This document shows, one piece after another, positions 46,166 to 56,770 of a stretch of 64,000 nt of DNA (its first letter is position 1; every line of letters starts with the position of its first letter). The notes beneath the pieces were generated by a model. The model was not told the origin of the DNA. It did not search any database and saw only the letters and a program-made list of their open reading frames with translations. The DNA comes from Luidia sarsii. Lineage: Eukaryota; Echinodermata; Asteroidea; Paxillosida; Luidiidae. The stretch covers positions 21,647,378-21,711,377 of the forward strand of contig OX465103.1 in the NCBI GenBank assembly GCA_949987565.1, given 5' to 3'. The translations under genes and the position numbers were made by a program.

Positions 46166-46341
46166 TGGACGGTGAATGGAGTTCTTGGTCCAGTTGGTCC
46201 GCCTGCAGTGCCCCCTGTATGCCTAACGCCATGGGCGTGGTCATTCGTCAGCGGCAGTGCAATAACCCGTCGCCCGCAGGCGGAGGGTCACAGTGTCGGG
46301 GCTCCGTCTTCGACTGGGTGACGTGTCGGTCCAGTTGCTGA
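46166..46341 (+). CDS. Properdin-like gene 1, terminal exon (last TSR)
   Basis: A CTCTGACAG acceptor opens a phase-1 exon encoding DGEWSSWSSWSACSAPC, a PNAMGVVIRQRQC strand, a NNPSPAGGGSQC loop and VTCRSSC, then TGA. It is a TSR of the group with a CxxPC start and RQR strand. In properdin the C-terminal TSR6 has the same C-x2-PC-x-PN...RQR-x-C pattern. Spliced gene 1 encodes 224 residues: signal peptide, TB (~27-114), TSR (115-166), TSR (167-224). A variant poly(A) signal ATTAAA lies near 46567, right before a T2 MITE. The nucleotide match to 55726-55901 is almost complete. Confidence 0.82.
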
Positions 46342-46582
46342 GCGACACGGGCCGAGGAAGACGGGGGAGGAGGACGAAGGAGAAGAAGAGAGATACACCT
46401 ACCGCGGGCAAGAGGACGAGGGCGAGATGGAAGTACATCTGCACGAAGCAGCATTCGCCAGAACAATACACGACGGAGACTGGACGCTTAATCAATTCTC
46501 GAGGACGGCCCGCAGTGTACAAGTTGTAAATTGAATGCAAGATATCAGTACATGTGCATCATAGTTTATTAAAAGGATAAAT

Positions 46583-47031
46583 GTGACCCGGAACAGCGAC
46601 ATGAGGAATATCCCACCAAAACACTTTTCGAGTAAACAACGCCTGAAGTCAAAGTATCTCCTTAATTCGATACAAAAAATCAATGTTTTTTTTTTTTTGA
46701 TTTTCGGATTGGAGGATATTAATGTCCAAAAGGATTTTTTCGAAATCCGTCTCTAAATGTTGAAAAAACGAGGATTTCCGGGGAGTGTTTGTGTACATGA
46801 AAATGTACAGTTCCTGCCTTTTTGAATGGCCGCTTTCGAGGAGTTAGAATGGTGCTGCTATATTGTGTCTGGTACCAAATGAACGAGCGAAGTCCCCTTG
46901 TACTATTTACAACAAAGTTCACACGGAAATAAATTTGATATCATTGCAAAGCTAAATACTCTTTCACATCATTAGAAAATCTCTAAATCTCTAAAGTGGG
47001 GGTTATTCCTCATTATGCTGTGCCGGGTCAC
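46583..47031 (-). mobile_element. MITE family T2, full reverse copy
   Basis: Full-length, with AAAT on both sides. Inverted relative to 31324-31786. Confidence 0.85.
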
Positions 47032-48901
47032 AAATCACCTGCAGTTGAACAGAGACACCTCCTGCGGTGTTTAGAGGTGGTTTTTTTTTAATCCCGTATT
47101 GTTTCTTTCAGTCTACAGCTTAATTTAAGCATGTTTTTTTGTGTTCCTTTGGGGCTTATACCGTACAATGCAACACTATAGTCTGGTTTTTATCGTTATA
47201 ATATAACTGTACATGTGTTCGTTTTCGTCTGATGTAAAAGTATATTTTTGTTTAAAGATAATTCACACATAAATCATCGATCTCGGATATGATTCTTGAT
47301 ACAACAATACGTATTTTACGAACAGTACAAAGAAGAAAGGTAATTGACTTGTAGAACTTACCGGGTAATTCATTTATTCTTAATGTTCACGGAAAAAAAA
47401 ATTACACAAATGTTTCAAATTGCTTACTGACTTAAATGACCCCAAAACGAATCTATACGTAGAGGGCGATATGGTCCCTTCCTAGCAGGGTCCAAACCAC
47501 GTGCGTAAATACCGGTAACCTATAGACCGACAGCCTCACACAACGCCTATGGAAAACGACGTCAGGATACTGTAATGGTGACGGCGCCCGACTGTATGTG
47601 AAACCATGGGTGGAATTAGTTTAACAATGTGCACAAACATAATATGGAGGAATCCCGGAATGATGGATTCAAACTGGATTTTTTTGTATGAAACCATGCT
47701 GATTGAGATCAAAAGCACTTTTCAGAGATGACTACATACTCCATTACAGATGTGTATTTGCGTGTTTTATTAGAAATAATTAGGAATCAAAATTTGGCGG
47801 TCATTTTTCTCGTTGAAGGCGGGCCAGTATGCGTAATCTTGCACTGAGTACGTACGTCCGTCCGTGTGACGTGACGAGCAAGTTTGCCCATGGTTTTTCA
47901 CGCGTCCTGAAATTACAGTCTAGCGCCCGCTCTTGTCCGTCTATAGGTTATTTATGTCAAACGTCAGGCCCTCAACATTTGACGAGAATGGTATCCCGGT
48001 ACAGGGTGTAGAATGCTGAGCTCTAAATTATGTTACCGACGTCATTTTTTTCACGGGCCTTTGAGAAGTAAGCCATCTATTATGATGTACAGTAGGAATT
48101 TATTACCCCCAAAATCAACGCCAGTTTCTCACTTCTCGTTGTAGCGCCCTCTTGTGCCCGGTTCAGAATATTGGGCTACTGTTGCTAACAATTAATTATT
48201 TAACGTTTCTTTCAATACGTCTGTGATAAATCTCCTAAGTCCTTTGAAGTGAAACACAATCAGTTCTGATTAGAATATTCACTCTCCACACGTACTTATA
48301 CATACGTTAATGTACATAATTATGTCCAAGTGTTGAAAACTGAACTGTTATTCCCTAACATTGTAAAAGATAATGATCGTGTATTCGTTATGTACAAATT
48401 AAAACAAAGCGAGGGATAGATTTATGAAACACTAACAGGGATAGCCATTGATCACTCATATCGTGTCTTCGTTGAAAGGGATTCGTTCATTTTGTATCTT
48501 AATTTAAGACTTTGGTTTCGTTAACATTTTCAGGCATTTAGTATTATGTACATGTATAGTGTATTAAGTTAGGTTAAAAACCTTGACCTACTGAACACAA
48601 TTGGCATCTGTCTCATTTTTTTGTTGAAATTTAGTTTCTAGAGGTCGTATAGATCTCTAGTTCTTCGTGGGATCATGATTGTTTTATTCGAACCATTCAG
48701 CCAGCCAACATTTCAAATATCCACCAACCTACCAAGCCAACCAACGAAATTAATCATTATACGGAGTCCCCCTTTATACATAATTGAAAAAAGGGGGAAT
48801 TAGTAAATGCCATTTCCCACTTTTCACAAAATAATACAGTGGGAAAAAGGGGGTTTTCAAAAAATGCTGAGCCCCTTTTTTCAAGTTTAGGGGCAACAGA
48901 A

Positions 48902-48955
48902 CACACAACCAACCAACCAACCAACCAAACAACCAACCAACCAACCAACCAACCT
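48902..48955. repeat. (CCAA)n microsatellite
   Basis: CCAACCAACC array. Looser CCAACCTACC words surround it at 48715-48750 and 48960-48995. Confidence 0.9.
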
Positions 48956-49446
48956 TAAATCCAACCAGTCAAACAACACATTAACCAAGCAAAACCAAGC
49001 AAGCAGACAGACAGAAGCCGACAAAATGCGACGATACGACAGAGCGCCCTCGACGGCACAAATTCGGGAGATCCAAGCTCGAATGCTGCCGCGTAACGTG
49101 GAATTCCGTACCAATGGGCCTCACCAGCCGGGTCAATACAGCACAGCGAATCTCCCTCTTTCTCCTCGCAGGCGTGAGACTGAATGCTAATCGGAAGACA
49201 ACATTGACACGTGCTCTCTGCCCACTATGGGCAGGCTGAATCGAGTATGAGCTCCGTTACCTATCACGGGAAAGCCCTGGTTTTACTCTCGATTGACGAG
49301 CCGGCTTTAACGCTCTTTTATCGGTCAAAACCAAGAATTGGTCCCGTTGTTTCGGTATAGCTTAATTAGTGCCGTGGCAATGGGCACCCTAACTATTCAA
49401 CCATTCCCAGCGTAACTCTGACACTAACTAATCCACAGACGGGCAG

Positions 49447-49625
49447 TAGAGGGCGACAAAGCACTGAGTTGCATGCACCGAGTTCAGCGAACCTGCCGTT
49501 TTGGGCGACGACGCGGATCTTGGAGCGAGTGGAACAGTGGCTACTGTGATGGCTGCTTCGTGAGCTGCAATGGCTGTTGGGAGAGCAGCGATGACTCCCG
49601 CGTGGTGAGGGACAAAGACATGTGA
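49447..49625 (+). CDS. Candidate Cys-rich exon, uncertain
   Basis: After ACTAAC (branch-point-like) and a GGGCAG acceptor, a phase-1 frame runs 59 codons to TGA. It contains SCMHRVQRTC, then WSEWNSGYCDGCFVSCNGCW. WSEW plus many Cys is suggestive of the family, but the Cys spacing fits neither a TSR nor the TB domain here. An internal GTGAGG donor at 49605 would end it in phase 0. It could be chance. Confidence 0.22.
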
Positions 49626-50193
49626 GAATTCTAGGCTTGACCACGGAGCAAGGAACAGATCAATATTTTGGGTTCGTGTGATTCGTTTCTCCAGTATGCA
49701 ACTTCACTGATGGCTCCTATAAGTGATGGTCTGTTGGTTACCAGCGAATTCGCGGTGACCATCACTGTTGACAAAGGACTGTGCACATTGCATTAGCGAT
49801 AGGTTTCCGTCGTAACTCCTAATCCTTGCTCCCTGCCTTGACATGTACAGTACTATACCTGTTCTTCCGTGTTGGTGTGGGGTTTCGGCGCAAGATCCTC
49901 TGGGACTGTAGTCTCGAAACCCCTTTGTCCACGTTGCCTTTCACGCTCAATCAAGAAGGTTGGATACCACACCAGGACAGCATTCGCTTGTATTCGGGAT
50001 CACGCCTGGGTCACCATGAAAAGAAAGGGCGCAAAAGGATAGGGTTCGCCGGGCTTGAGTGATAAAGGTACGACTGTGGGTGCGGTTATAGGGGGCCTAT
50101 AGCGATGGGATTTACGGATCGTCAGATTGTTCTACATGGGAGGGGATAGGAAGAACATGAAAGGGAGTTAACACGGTTGAATCAACGGCTGAC

Positions 50194-50654
50194 ACTGCGT
50201 TCACACTTGATCCCGCAAGGAGGATAAGATCCCGCAAGGGCGATCAAAGGGCGATCAACGCAAGTGTGAACGCTTGCGCGATCAGGATCAGATCCCGGGA
50301 TCTGATCCTCCTTTTGGGAAGGGCCAGACCCGGGTCTGATCCCGCATGCGAGATCAACATGCAAGTGTGGACGCAATGCGGGATCTGATCCTGCGGTTTA
50401 CAGCGACCACATCCGGCCCATGCCTGGAAAACGCGCGAAAACAATACTTTGTGTACGTGTTTCGCGCGTCATGGCCGTGCTGACGTTCTACTGCGCATGA
50501 CTAGTGACCTACGTGGATAACCTTTGGAGAGCGTTTCCGCTGCTCAATGCGCGATCAATGCAGGATCAGGATCCAGTGTGAACGCAGCACTGGATCAGAT
50601 CCTCCGTGACCGCAGGATCTGATCCTCCTTGCGAGATCAAGTGTGAACGCAGTG
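50194..50654. mobile_element. ~460 bp inverted-repeat element with CACTGCGTTCACACTTGATC ends
   Basis: The left end and the reverse complement of the right end match over ~35 bp (CACTGCGTTCACACTTGATC, CGCAAGGAGGAT). The interior carries repeated GGATCTGATCCTCC/GATCCCGC words in both orientations. It is non-coding. Confidence 0.8.
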
Positions 50655-50926
50655 TGAATCACATATGAATTACACAATTAGAGGCCCACGGGATAGTCAG
50701 AATAATTACAGATGTGCTGTCGCAAGCCTTCATGTTAGGATGATACAATGCAGGGAAATTCAACCTTTTCCGACACTTCATATTTCCACTCAATAGATAC
50801 AATAGGCTGCCTTTATGATTCACAAAATATGATTGGAATATCATTATAATGCAGTTATCGGTCTATGGAAGGGGTGAGGGAAAAAGAGGGGTCGCTCAAC
50901 ATCCGCATCCGGCTTCCCTTACGGAG

Positions 50927-51187
50927 CTGCTCCACTACTGCCGGCCCGGTCCGGGCCAAGCAAGTCACTCCGCACCTAGCTACGGGCCCATCCACACCTT
51001 TTTCGGTTCTTTCGCTTCCACCAGCAGGCCGGCAGGCCGCCCGGAGCCACTGCTTCCTCAACCGCACGGCCATCGGCAGGCGGGGCAAGTGTTGGGACCC
51101 GATCTTGACGGAGCTGGACGGCAGGGAAGCCTGCTGCCTCGCCGGCGGAGTGGGCTGGTCGACGAAGGTCAACGGCAAGCGCTGTGT
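50927..51187 (+). pseudogene. Duplicated TB exon of properdin-like gene 1, interrupted
   Basis: This block, including ~100 bp of upstream intron and the CCACCAGCAG acceptor at 51027, is nearly base-for-base identical to 42634-42897. It encodes five of the six TB cysteines up to GKRC and then breaks: the next base begins an inserted inverted-repeat element. The insertion creates a GTGAGA after Cys that could act as a phase-0 donor, but the family needs phase 1. I saw no signal peptide upstream or TSR downstream on this strand, so it is best called a pseudogene fragment. Confidence 0.75.
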
Positions 51188-51583
51188 GAGATATATAACA
51201 TGACCGACATTATGACGCTTAACCACCGTCTTTGAGCCATGCTGGTACCCCGTCAATTGTGAGGGGACTATACAAGGACGTGTTTTGTAAACCAGCGTAG
51301 GTTTAGGCTTAGCGCGCTACGTTTAGGGTTTGGTTACGGTACAGTTACAGTTCGGGTTGGGTTAGCGTTACTGATAGAGTTAGGATTAGGATTAGGGTTA
51401 GGTTCAGGATTAGGGTTGTAAGGGTTAGGATTAGGATAAGGGTTAGGGTTGTTTCGTGCTTGTGCCTGTAACTACAGTGAGGAATGAATGGGGGAGGCCT
51501 CAGCAAAACCTGGCTGCGCGCGTGCGCACTTATAGCTTAGCCACAGTGGTTAAGTGTCATACGTCGTGACGCTTATATGCCTC
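51188..51583. mobile_element. ~396 bp element inserted in the duplicated TB exon
   Basis: The left end (AACATGACCGACATTATGAC, GCTTAACCAC) is an imperfect inverted repeat of the right end (GTGGTTAAGTGTCATACGTC, GTGACGCTTATATG). Comparison with gene 1 shows it splits the exon, with about six original bases lost at the junction. Confidence 0.65.
51378..51452. repeat. Interstitial telomere-like (TTAGGG)n stretch
   Basis: TTAGGATTAGGATTAGGGTT, TTAGGTTCAGGATTAGGG and GGATAAGGGTTAGGGTT: about ten TTAGGG units and variants inside the element at 51188-51583. Confidence 0.75.
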
Positions 51584-52260
51584 TGTTTGGACCCGCAGCC
51601 TGTGCCCCGACCCCGGTGGACCCCATGCATGACGCAGATCTCACCAGAAGGCACAACGTTGCGGACCCCCCCCCTACCCCCTCAAATGGTACGTAGACTT
51701 TCATTTTGGTTTTTGTCCCATTGACTCCATTAACGGATAAAGGCGTCCCTCGACCAATACACCGATCCAGTAGGCCACGCCCACCATAGCAACGGCCAAA
51801 CAGCTGCGCGCATGCACACAACGTGTCACGATCGCCCACACGCCGTGCACGTCCACTGCACGCCCGCAACCACCGCTGGACTTTGGTTTTGGAAAAGGTC
51901 CAAAATGTACATTTCCTCTCTTGCCAGGGTATCGAGATTCAGAATTATAATGAAAATATAAACACCGCTTGACCATGGTTAAGGATAAAACTCGGGTTTG
52001 CAAAGGAATTGCCTGGTACATTCGAAACAAAAGTAAACAAAAAAGTGTGTAGTAAAGAATACGAAATTTAAAATGGCGGCAATTTGTCGGACCCTAAACC
52101 GCGCGTTGTGATTGGTCAATTTGTCAAGGGCCTTGTGGATCGGTGTATTCAGGCGTGTGAATCTAAACATAGAGGGGTCCTTCCTCGCGTTGGTAACCCC
52201 CTTAAACAATCGGCCATGTCTCATTTCTGAGTGCAGTTGCTCGTTATGTACATGAATCGC
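51584..52260 (+). pseudogene. Rest of the duplicated TB exon and following intron
   Basis: CTGTTTGGACC...CCTGTG, GGTGGACCCC, CAAATG-GTACGT match 42900-43005 (end of exon 2 and its donor) with many substitutions and indels. Homology continues to AATCGGCCA.GTCTCATT near 52205 (43130 in gene 1). A ~400 bp insert with GACCAATACACCGATCCA / TGGATCGGTGTATT ends (51751-52152) interrupts it. Confidence 0.6.
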
Positions 52261-52312
52261 TACCAATTCGAAGTGAGTGCACGGGATTGCAAATAGACTG
52301 GTAAACGCCCGC

Positions 52313-52390
52313 CCGCCCGCCGGTCGGTCGGTCGGTCGGTCGCTCCGTCACTCGGTCGGTCGCTCGGTCGCTCGGTCGCTCGGTCGGTGT
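52313..52390. repeat. (GGTC)n/(GCTC)n microsatellite
   Basis: CGGTCGGTCGGTCGGTCG followed by CGCTCGGTCGCTCGG variants. Confidence 0.9.
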
Positions 52391-52852
52391 TGTTTGCCGT
52401 TAGGCATTTGAAAATTTGGCCTGGTTGGTTGATTCGAATGACAACAATTCCACGGAGAACATTGCATTTCATTCCCCAAATAATGACACGTGTTCAGTAG
52501 GCTATAGCCTTTACCATAGCACAACAATGATAACCGATAACCTGGAAATGGTAACGAAAAGCGAAATACGACCATGAACATAGGGCATAAATATGAAAAC
52601 TGAAAATCTCATTAAAAAGCAAGATAACTAATTCTCTTCAATGAAAAAAACCATATTCTTTGGTTGTCCCTGCAAGTGTTTTATAAATCTCGCCTCGTTC
52701 TATTTTGCACGAATGCACCTTATTATTTACATACAATGTTAGGGAATTATAGTTCAATTGTATTAAATCTATGTAGCAAATGAAAATTTTCATATTAAAG
52801 GGACACTTTATGCATTAATTTGAAAAATTAAGAAAATAGGCATTTTCTTAAA

Positions 52853-53035
52853 CGCAGTGGCTGTTGTTACGGCAGTCGTCCGTGTGGTTCCCTGACTTGA
52901 TTGTATTTCATCAGCATTGCAGGCTGGTTGAACCAGTCTATTAGCTGATAGTCTGGTTCCAAGAGCTAAACATCCTGACAAATACTGTGAAGTCAGGGAA
53001 CTAAACAGACGACTGCCGTAACAACAGCCACTGCG
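52853..53035 (-). mobile_element. 183-bp foldback element F, copy 3
   Basis: Same ends as the other copies. The asymmetric spacer is inverted relative to 41212-41394. Confidence 0.85.
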
Positions 53036-53494
53036 TTTCTCAAAAAAGAGGATTACCAATCGTAAAATGTTAGCTACAGTTGTGCAATTGTCTGAACCGA
53101 ACGCGTTCATGCACTAGAGGGCGCTACAACGAAACGTGAAAAATACTTGAGGGAATTCCTTGTCATCGTCGACGATAAAGAATTCGTGCGACAACGAATC
53201 CTTAACTTTTCCTATGGAAACGCCGCGTCTAATGTCGTTGACGGTGAGAATGTGGGCGGTCGTAACCCTCATTATTTTAGTGCGCATTCTTCGAAAGCTT
53301 CATTACGGACAGTTTGGGCAGAGATACACATCACGAGCCGCGAACAAGGAGGAACGAGACACGGTCAACCAGTGCTATGCTTAACAAATATTTCACCACT
53401 CTGGGTTTTTTTAATTGACACCACATTTAAAGCAGAACCCAACTCAAATAATCAATCTGCAGTTCGTACACCATAAATAGTGATGACTCAAGTT

Positions 53495-53780
53495 TCAAAT
53501 TCAAGCATTCTTTCAGTTTTAGTACTTCTCAGTTTCCCAAAGATTCTTTCTTATTCACAAAAATATATAGCAACCGGTAATTTTCAGCTTTCAATTCTTT
53601 CAGTTTTAGTATTTCTCAGTTACCCAAAGATTTTCCTATTCACACATTACTATACAGAAACCGGCAATTTTCGGCTTCCAATTCTTTCAATTCTAGTACT
53701 TCACAGTTTCCCAAAATAGGCTTATTCTTTCTTATTCACATAAATATTACAATAGGTATTTTTCGGCTTTCAATTCCTGC
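53495..53780. repeat. 87-bp tandem repeat
   Basis: Three and a bit copies of a unit with TTTCAGTTTTAGTACTTCTC, CAGTTTCCCAAAGATT, and CCGGTAATTTTC. The TTTCAGTTTT start falls at 53511, 53598 and 53685, a fixed 87-bp period. Confidence 0.85.
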
Positions 53781-54130
53781 TACGAAGGAACTAATACGTC
53801 CTCTACGTATAGATTGTTTTTTACATGTCAATAAGCCCTTTGTAACATTTTTTTTGTGTAACTTACTTTTCGTGAACATTTGGAATAATGGAATTAAATT
53901 TTACAAGTAAATTATCTTTCTTCTCTGTACTGTTAGTGCAAATATTTATGATATCAATAATTAGTATCCAACCGTTCGGTAATCCTCCGAGATAGATAAG
54001 TTATTGTGAGTTCTCTTTTTCCAAAAATATAACTGTCGCAACACGCAGGGGCGCACGGGAGTCCGCCAACGTGTAGGCCTACTCAGACGGTCCCGGATCC
54101 AGAGACGACCCGGGCAAGACTATTTTTGTT

Positions 54131-54235
54131 TTCATCAGGCACCGGGCAAAGCATTGAGCATTCAGTCTTTATCACGTCGAGCAAGGGCAAAACCTCATCG
54201 AATTACATACTCCCCGACGCAAATATCATGACATA
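54131..54235 (+). repeat. SINE family 1 body
   Basis: TCATCAGGCACCGGGCAAAG...CTCCCCGACGCAAATATCATG, as at 61400-61500, without a recognisable tRNA head. Confidence 0.65.
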
Positions 54236-54719
54236 TCTATGAAGACTAAAATGTGTTATGCTATGGGCAACTCCTCATCTTTTTTTGTTTTGGTTGATGT
54301 CCCATCTTTATTAGGTTGTTGTCCATGAATGACATTCCTGACGGAAAACAACTCAAACCGAAGTAAATGAAAAAAAAAACTACCGGCAGCGACCAGTCCA
54401 GTCCCTCTTAATGTATACAAAATTATAGCGTTTTCTCACGGTGTGACGACTCACCAGCCAATGGGCCTGGACTCGAAGGACAAATGAAACGCTCTTCCTG
54501 GAGCCTTTCCTCAATCCCTCAATTCGTAATGGGAAGCTCTTAGTAGACTGCCCCACTGGGCGACTGGCCCCTCTGAAAAAAACTTTTGGAAGACTTCCCA
54601 AGTTATTCGCGTGAAATTGTGTGGGCAAACTCAAACATTGTTAGCGCCCCCAACGGCGGTTTAATTTGAAATCCCAGTCCCCCATATAATAACTTTGTAT
54701 TAATTCAAACAATTGATGA

Positions 54720-54835
54720 TAAACTGACTTGGAACTTTTGTTCAACTAACGCTGCTACGTAAAACCGGGGTCTTTGGTTCAAATCCCGTCCAATTAAAGT
54801 TTTCTTTGCCATTGTTTCATTCCTTATTAATAATA
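54720..54835 (+). repeat. SINE family 2 copy
   Basis: GGGGTCTTTGGTTCAAATCC (B-box) followed by AAAGTTTTCTTTGCCATTG. It is preceded by AACTGACTTGGAACTTTTG, a string also found next to the 1745-1850 copy. Confidence 0.55.
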
Positions 54836-55439
54836 GAGAAAGCATTAGATTTATATTAATTATACAAATATAATAAAAAATACATTACACGTATAAGCCG
54901 AAAAGATTTTTTTTAAAGATACGCTTAAATACATTTTTTTTAATTATATTAATTTTGTCTTCGGTAAGTACAGCAATCCACCTCTGACAGAAATGGTTTA
55001 GTACTTTCGGCTGATAACAGACCGAGCCGATCGCGCCAAATTCCCGCTTTTACACTACCACAGCCGCTAGGGACATTGTTTTATGAGTTTGGGCGTTGTT
55101 ACTAAGGCCACAGTTATTATCCGAATAAAACCCTGTTATTGTTGTCGTTCAGTCAGTATGATAGTTCAGTCGTGTAGTAGCCTGTGTTCCTTTGAATGGT
55201 TTCCGATGTTTGCTGAACACGCGTCTGCAAATCTTGTCAGAGTGAACCAAAGTTCTGGTTAGTTGATCAGAACAGCTGTGATCGGCGATCCAAACGCGTC
55301 TGCATATGGAGAGAGTGTGTGAAAGTGTCTGGTTGTGACCGTTGTTTGTTGTGCAGTATAACTATATATCCGAGTGAAGAACATACACGGCAGAAGCAGT
55401 AGTCTGCTCCCCTCGATCTCCGCGGCCCTTGCAGGCGGC

Positions 55440-55625
55440 GCTGATGATTGGTCCCTACGACATGTAAGTCTCGGGAGTGCGGCGGTCCCCCGACGAAGGG
55501 CGCCGGACGGTGCACCGCTTCCCGAAGGGTTGAGTTACCGGCTCTTTCCGCAGCCGTGCACATCCCTTCAGTGGCGGATGTGCTGCACGGTGTTGCCACT
55601 TTGTACTTCCACCGTGGAAGTCTGA
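55440..55625. repeat. Decayed family P copy
   Basis: GTTGAGTTACCGGCTCTTTC, CCGACGAAGGGC and CTTCCACCGTGG match family P landmarks of 38372-38600. Confidence 0.35.
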
Positions 55626-55725
55626 TCTAGATTGTTGTTGTGGACAAGAAGGAAACCTAAACGTAGAAGCCTAAAAAAAATAAAAAATAAAAAATAAAAA
55701 ATCCGTCTTCCTCGGCCCGTGTCGC

Positions 55726-55901
55726 TCAGCAACTGGGCTGACACGTCACCCAGTCGAAGACGGAGCCCCGACACTGTGACCCTCCGCCTGCGGGCGACGG
55801 GTTATTGCACTGCCGCTGACGAATGACCACGCCCACGGTGTTGGACTGACAGGGGGCATTGCAGGCGGACCAGCTGGACCAAGAAGCCCATCCACCGTCC
55901 A
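55726..55901 (-). CDS. Properdin-like gene 2, terminal exon (last TSR)
   Basis: A minus-strand CTCTGACAG acceptor, phase 1, encodes DGGWASWSSWSACNAPC, SNTVGVVIRQRQC, NNPSPAGGGSQC and VTCQPSC, then TGA. Same length (176 bases) as the gene 1 terminal exon, with only a few residue changes, all near the two ends. From GGCGTGGTCATTCGTCAGC to GACTGGGTGACGTGTC the two copies look identical, and similarity continues ~25 bp past the stop and through the end of the preceding intron. It is separated from the next TSR exon of gene 2 by a 1.2 kb intron, and the phases match. Confidence 0.8.
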
Positions 55902-56427
55902 CTGTCAGAGTCACATGAGAAAAAAATATCCATCCACATTTTACTTCAGATCGTACACGGAAAGAGTGTACCCTTTTCGGGTAATGGAAACTATGACATT
56001 GAATCGGGAATCCATTTAATTCCCTCTGTCGGGTTTCAGATACCATGTTCGTTGTAGTAAAAACACGGATAGCTCGAGAACATACATTGTTGCATGGAGA
56101 AATGGGCAAGGATCTTCGATAAAAGATAGGCCTATATAGGCCTAATGAAAAGAACTAAATTTGTGTAAACTGCTCTCTGATTCAAATGACAGACATGCAT
56201 GTCTACTTTGTGTTCTCAAGAAGTACGCGAAAGGTTCGTGAAAACGTGAAAAGCTCGGATAAAATTCGCAAGAAATGTGCGAGACATTTACCAAAGTACG
56301 AGCTATTCACAATAGTGCGCCCTCAAGAGTTTGGAACACGTTGGCCAATCACAATGCGCGGAATCCGTGGACCCAATACAATACTAGAAAGGGTGAATGA
56401 CCCATAATTTTGTCGTGATTCCTGGGG

Positions 56428-56770
56428 GCGTATTTTTTTCCCCAGGATGGGAAAGGCCACCATTAACATAAACGCGCGCTATTGGTTGCATTTTATCCAG
56501 ACATGGTGAATTATTCATGATACTTTTGCGCGCCGACATCTTTAGTACACGCGTGTGGTGTAGTTATACACTAGTTACATTATGTAGGCCTGCACACACA
56601 TGCATACTATACGCAGGTCTATACAATGTACACCATAGATGTACCCAAATCCAGATTTGGGTGGGTAAGTGAATGATTTCATGAATAATTCACCACGCGT
56701 TGACAAAATGCAACCAATAGCGCGCCTTTATGCTAATTATGGCCTCTCCCGTCCTGGGGAAAAAATACGC
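56428..56770. mobile_element. MITE-like element with GCGTATTTTTTTCCCCAGGA ends
   Basis: Inverted arms of ~100 bp: GCGTATTTTTTTCCCCAGGA...GCGCGCTATTGGTTGCATTT versus AAATGCAACCAATAGCGCGC...CCTGGGGAAAAAATACGC, closed by GGTGAATTATTCATGA / TCATGAATAATTCACC. It lies in the last intron of gene 2. Confidence 0.8.

Larger units (their letters stand above)
46342..50926. other. Region between gene 1 and the broken TB exon
   Basis: 3' UTR of gene 1, a T2 MITE, then mostly unique AT-rich sequence (47035-48700) with a CCAA microsatellite, one weak exon candidate (49447-49625) and an inverted-repeat element. Nothing else could be named. Confidence 0.5.
52266..55725. other. Region between the TB pseudo-exon and gene 2
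   Basis: No exon recognised. It contains a GGTC microsatellite, a foldback element, an 87-bp tandem repeat, SINE fragments and a decayed family P copy. The stretch 54840-55430 shows nothing. Confidence 0.5.
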
